Shown here: positions 54,558-55,388 of the stretch, piece after piece
How positions within the stretch are numbered: position 1 is the first letter of the stretch
Layout: each line of letters opens with the position of its first letter
From: Halomonas llamarensis
GTDB lineage: Bacteria > Pseudomonadota > Gammaproteobacteria > Pseudomonadales > Halomonadaceae
NCBI RefSeq assembly: GCF_023555005.1
Contig: NZ_JAMJPJ010000021.1
Location: 1 to 55,388, forward strand
Direction: 5' to 3'
Length of the DNA stretch: 55,388 bases
Program-made: the position numbers and the translations under genes
Notes under the pieces: model-generated
Told to the model about the DNA's origin: nothing
What the model saw: only the letters and a program-made list of their open reading frames with translations
Database searches by the model: none

Positions 54558-54690
54558 TTAATAGACGAAGGCGCCTACACTGATAAGGAATGAGCCCAGC
54601 GCCAGATTGTCGCGTTTGAGGTGGAGACCCTGGCTTAGAAGCAGCCTTTTCAGCACAACGCCTATCGGTGGGCATGCTAGACTGCTGTTC
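54558..54690 (-). pseudogene. Possible relic of an EamA/DMT-family transporter C-terminus
   Basis: The minus strand reads PIGVVLKRLLLSQGLHLKRDN followed by LALGSFLISVGAFVY and a stop at 54558-54560. That resembles the last EamA repeat (P...A...W.LLGE.L...Q..G..LI..GV). Only the tail is there and the flanking sequence shows no transporter helices. Chance hydrophobic reading remains possible. Confidence 0.2.
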
Positions 54691-54720
54691 GTATCGCTGT
54701 TTTTGTTCTGGAGGCCAGCC

Positions 54721-55388
54721 GTGCCGGATACCCACCGCCGTAAGCTCCCCATCGGGATTCAGACGTTCTCAGATATCCGCGAGGGCGACTATTACTACGT
54801 CGATAAAACCCCGCATATTGAACGCCTGATTAACCAGAACAAATACTACTTCCTCTCGCGGCCACGCCGCTTCGGCAAAAGCCTGTTGCTGGACACCCTG
54901 CGCTGCCTGTTTGAAGGTCGCCAAGCGCTGTTTGAAGGGCTCTATATTCATGATAGGTGGGACTGGCAGCAGCGCTACCCAGTGATTCGTATTAGCTTTG
55001 CCGATGGCGTGATGCAGAGCCGTGAAGGGCTGGACGAGCGTATTCGTGAGCAGTTAAGGGTTCAACGCGAGCAGCTCGGCATTACTCAGCACCATAAAAC
55101 CGATATACCGGGTGAATTTTCCGCCCTGATCCGCGCCGCCCACCAGCAGAGCGGCCAGCGGGTGGTTGTGCTGATCGATGAGTACGACAAACCGATTCTG
55201 GATAATATCCTGGTGCCCGAGCGTGCCCGGGAACTGCGCGAGGGTTTAAAGAACCTTTACAGCGTTATTAAGGACGCCGACCCCCACTTGCACTTTGTGC
55301 TGCTGACCGGCGTGTCCAAATTCAGTAAGGTCAGCCTGTTTTCGGGACTGAATAATCTGCGTGATATTACCCTGTCGCCCGACTATGC
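54721..55388 (+). CDS. AAA-ATPase-like / PD-(D/E)XK nuclease family protein (AAA-ATPase_9-DUF1703), 3' end beyond window
   Basis: The gene starts at GTG 54721 with GGAGG at 54710-54714, and 222 codons are visible before the window ends. Its N-terminus PIGIQTFSDIREGDYYYVDKTPHIERLI and the motifs FLSRPRRFGKSLLLDTL (Walker A-like, lysine near residue 55), VVVLIDEYDKPILDN (Walker B) and FVLLTGVSKFSKVSLFSGLNNL are those of the AAA-ATPase-like family. That family normally carries a C-terminal nuclease-like domain, not seen here. Members are abundant in Bacteroidetes and mobile regions; function is unknown. Confidence 0.85.
   Translation, partial: MPDTHRRKLPIGIQTFSDIREGDYYYVDKTPHIERLINQNKYYFLSRPRRFGKSLLLDTLRCLFEGRQALFEGLYIHDRWDWQQRYPVIRISFADGVMQSREGLDERIREQLRVQREQLGITQHHKTDIPGEFSALIRAAHQQSGQRVVVLIDEYDKPILDNILVPERARELREGLKNLYSVIKDADPHLHFVLLTGVSKFSKVSLFSGLNNLRDITLSPDY

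Overview
The window looks like chromosome of a denitrifying, heterotrophic gammaproteobacterium, most likely Halomonas or a close relative in the Halomonadaceae. This rests on family resemblance (Pseudomonas-like NrdD, NosRZDFYL order, UbiTUV, PuuD-type urate oxidation) and on moderately high GC. No rRNA or tRNA is present to settle it. Annotation is by reading protein motifs and base patterns; no database search was possible.

Region 1 (1-2.4 kb): the end of an unidentified gene, then a minus-strand cystine-type amino-acid ABC transporter (binding protein, permease, ATPase) behind a perfect 15-bp inverted repeat. Region 2 (2.4-18.2 kb) is an anaerobic-life block. It holds an IS110-family relic, a class III ribonucleotide reductase whose glycyl-radical domain is a separate 54-aa gene, nrdG, ubiT, hemN, and a nitrous oxide reductase cluster (a nosR lacking its flavin half, then nosZDFYL). 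These are followed by ybaN-nsrR behind an NsrR-like operator, a DCC-family protein, and ubiUV. Together they supply deoxynucleotides, heme and ubiquinone without oxygen and reduce N2O.

Region 3 (18.3-42 kb) is a purine (urate/allantoin) catabolic block. It holds a Tsx-like porin, uraD, puuD, uraH, an allantoin-racemase-like gene, puuE, allE, allA, gcl, hyi, glxR, glycerate 2-kinase, pyruvate kinase, enolase, PDH E1/E2 (aceEF) and a urate/xanthine permease, with two GntR-FCD regulators and one IclR regulator. In order these could carry urate to glyoxylate, then glycerate, 2-phosphoglycerate, PEP, pyruvate and acetyl-CoA. Only allantoate amidohydrolase is missing from the window, and E3 is not seen. 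A recurring palindrome, TTGTATACAA and close variants, lies before uraD, gcl, puuE, the GntR gene and the uraH/permease divergent region, which suggests one FCD-GntR regulon.

Region 4 (42-48.3 kb) is signalling: a chemoreceptor gene with a frameshift next to the urate permease, a REC-GGDEF-EAL response regulator, and a divergent Cache-type histidine kinase. Region 5 (48.3-54.5 kb) is siderophore iron acquisition: fhuB, fhuF and a PvdE/YojI-like ABC exporter on minus, and a siderophore-interacting reductase plus cytochrome b561 on plus, around a Fur-like box. The window ends inside an AAA-ATPase/DUF1703-type gene.
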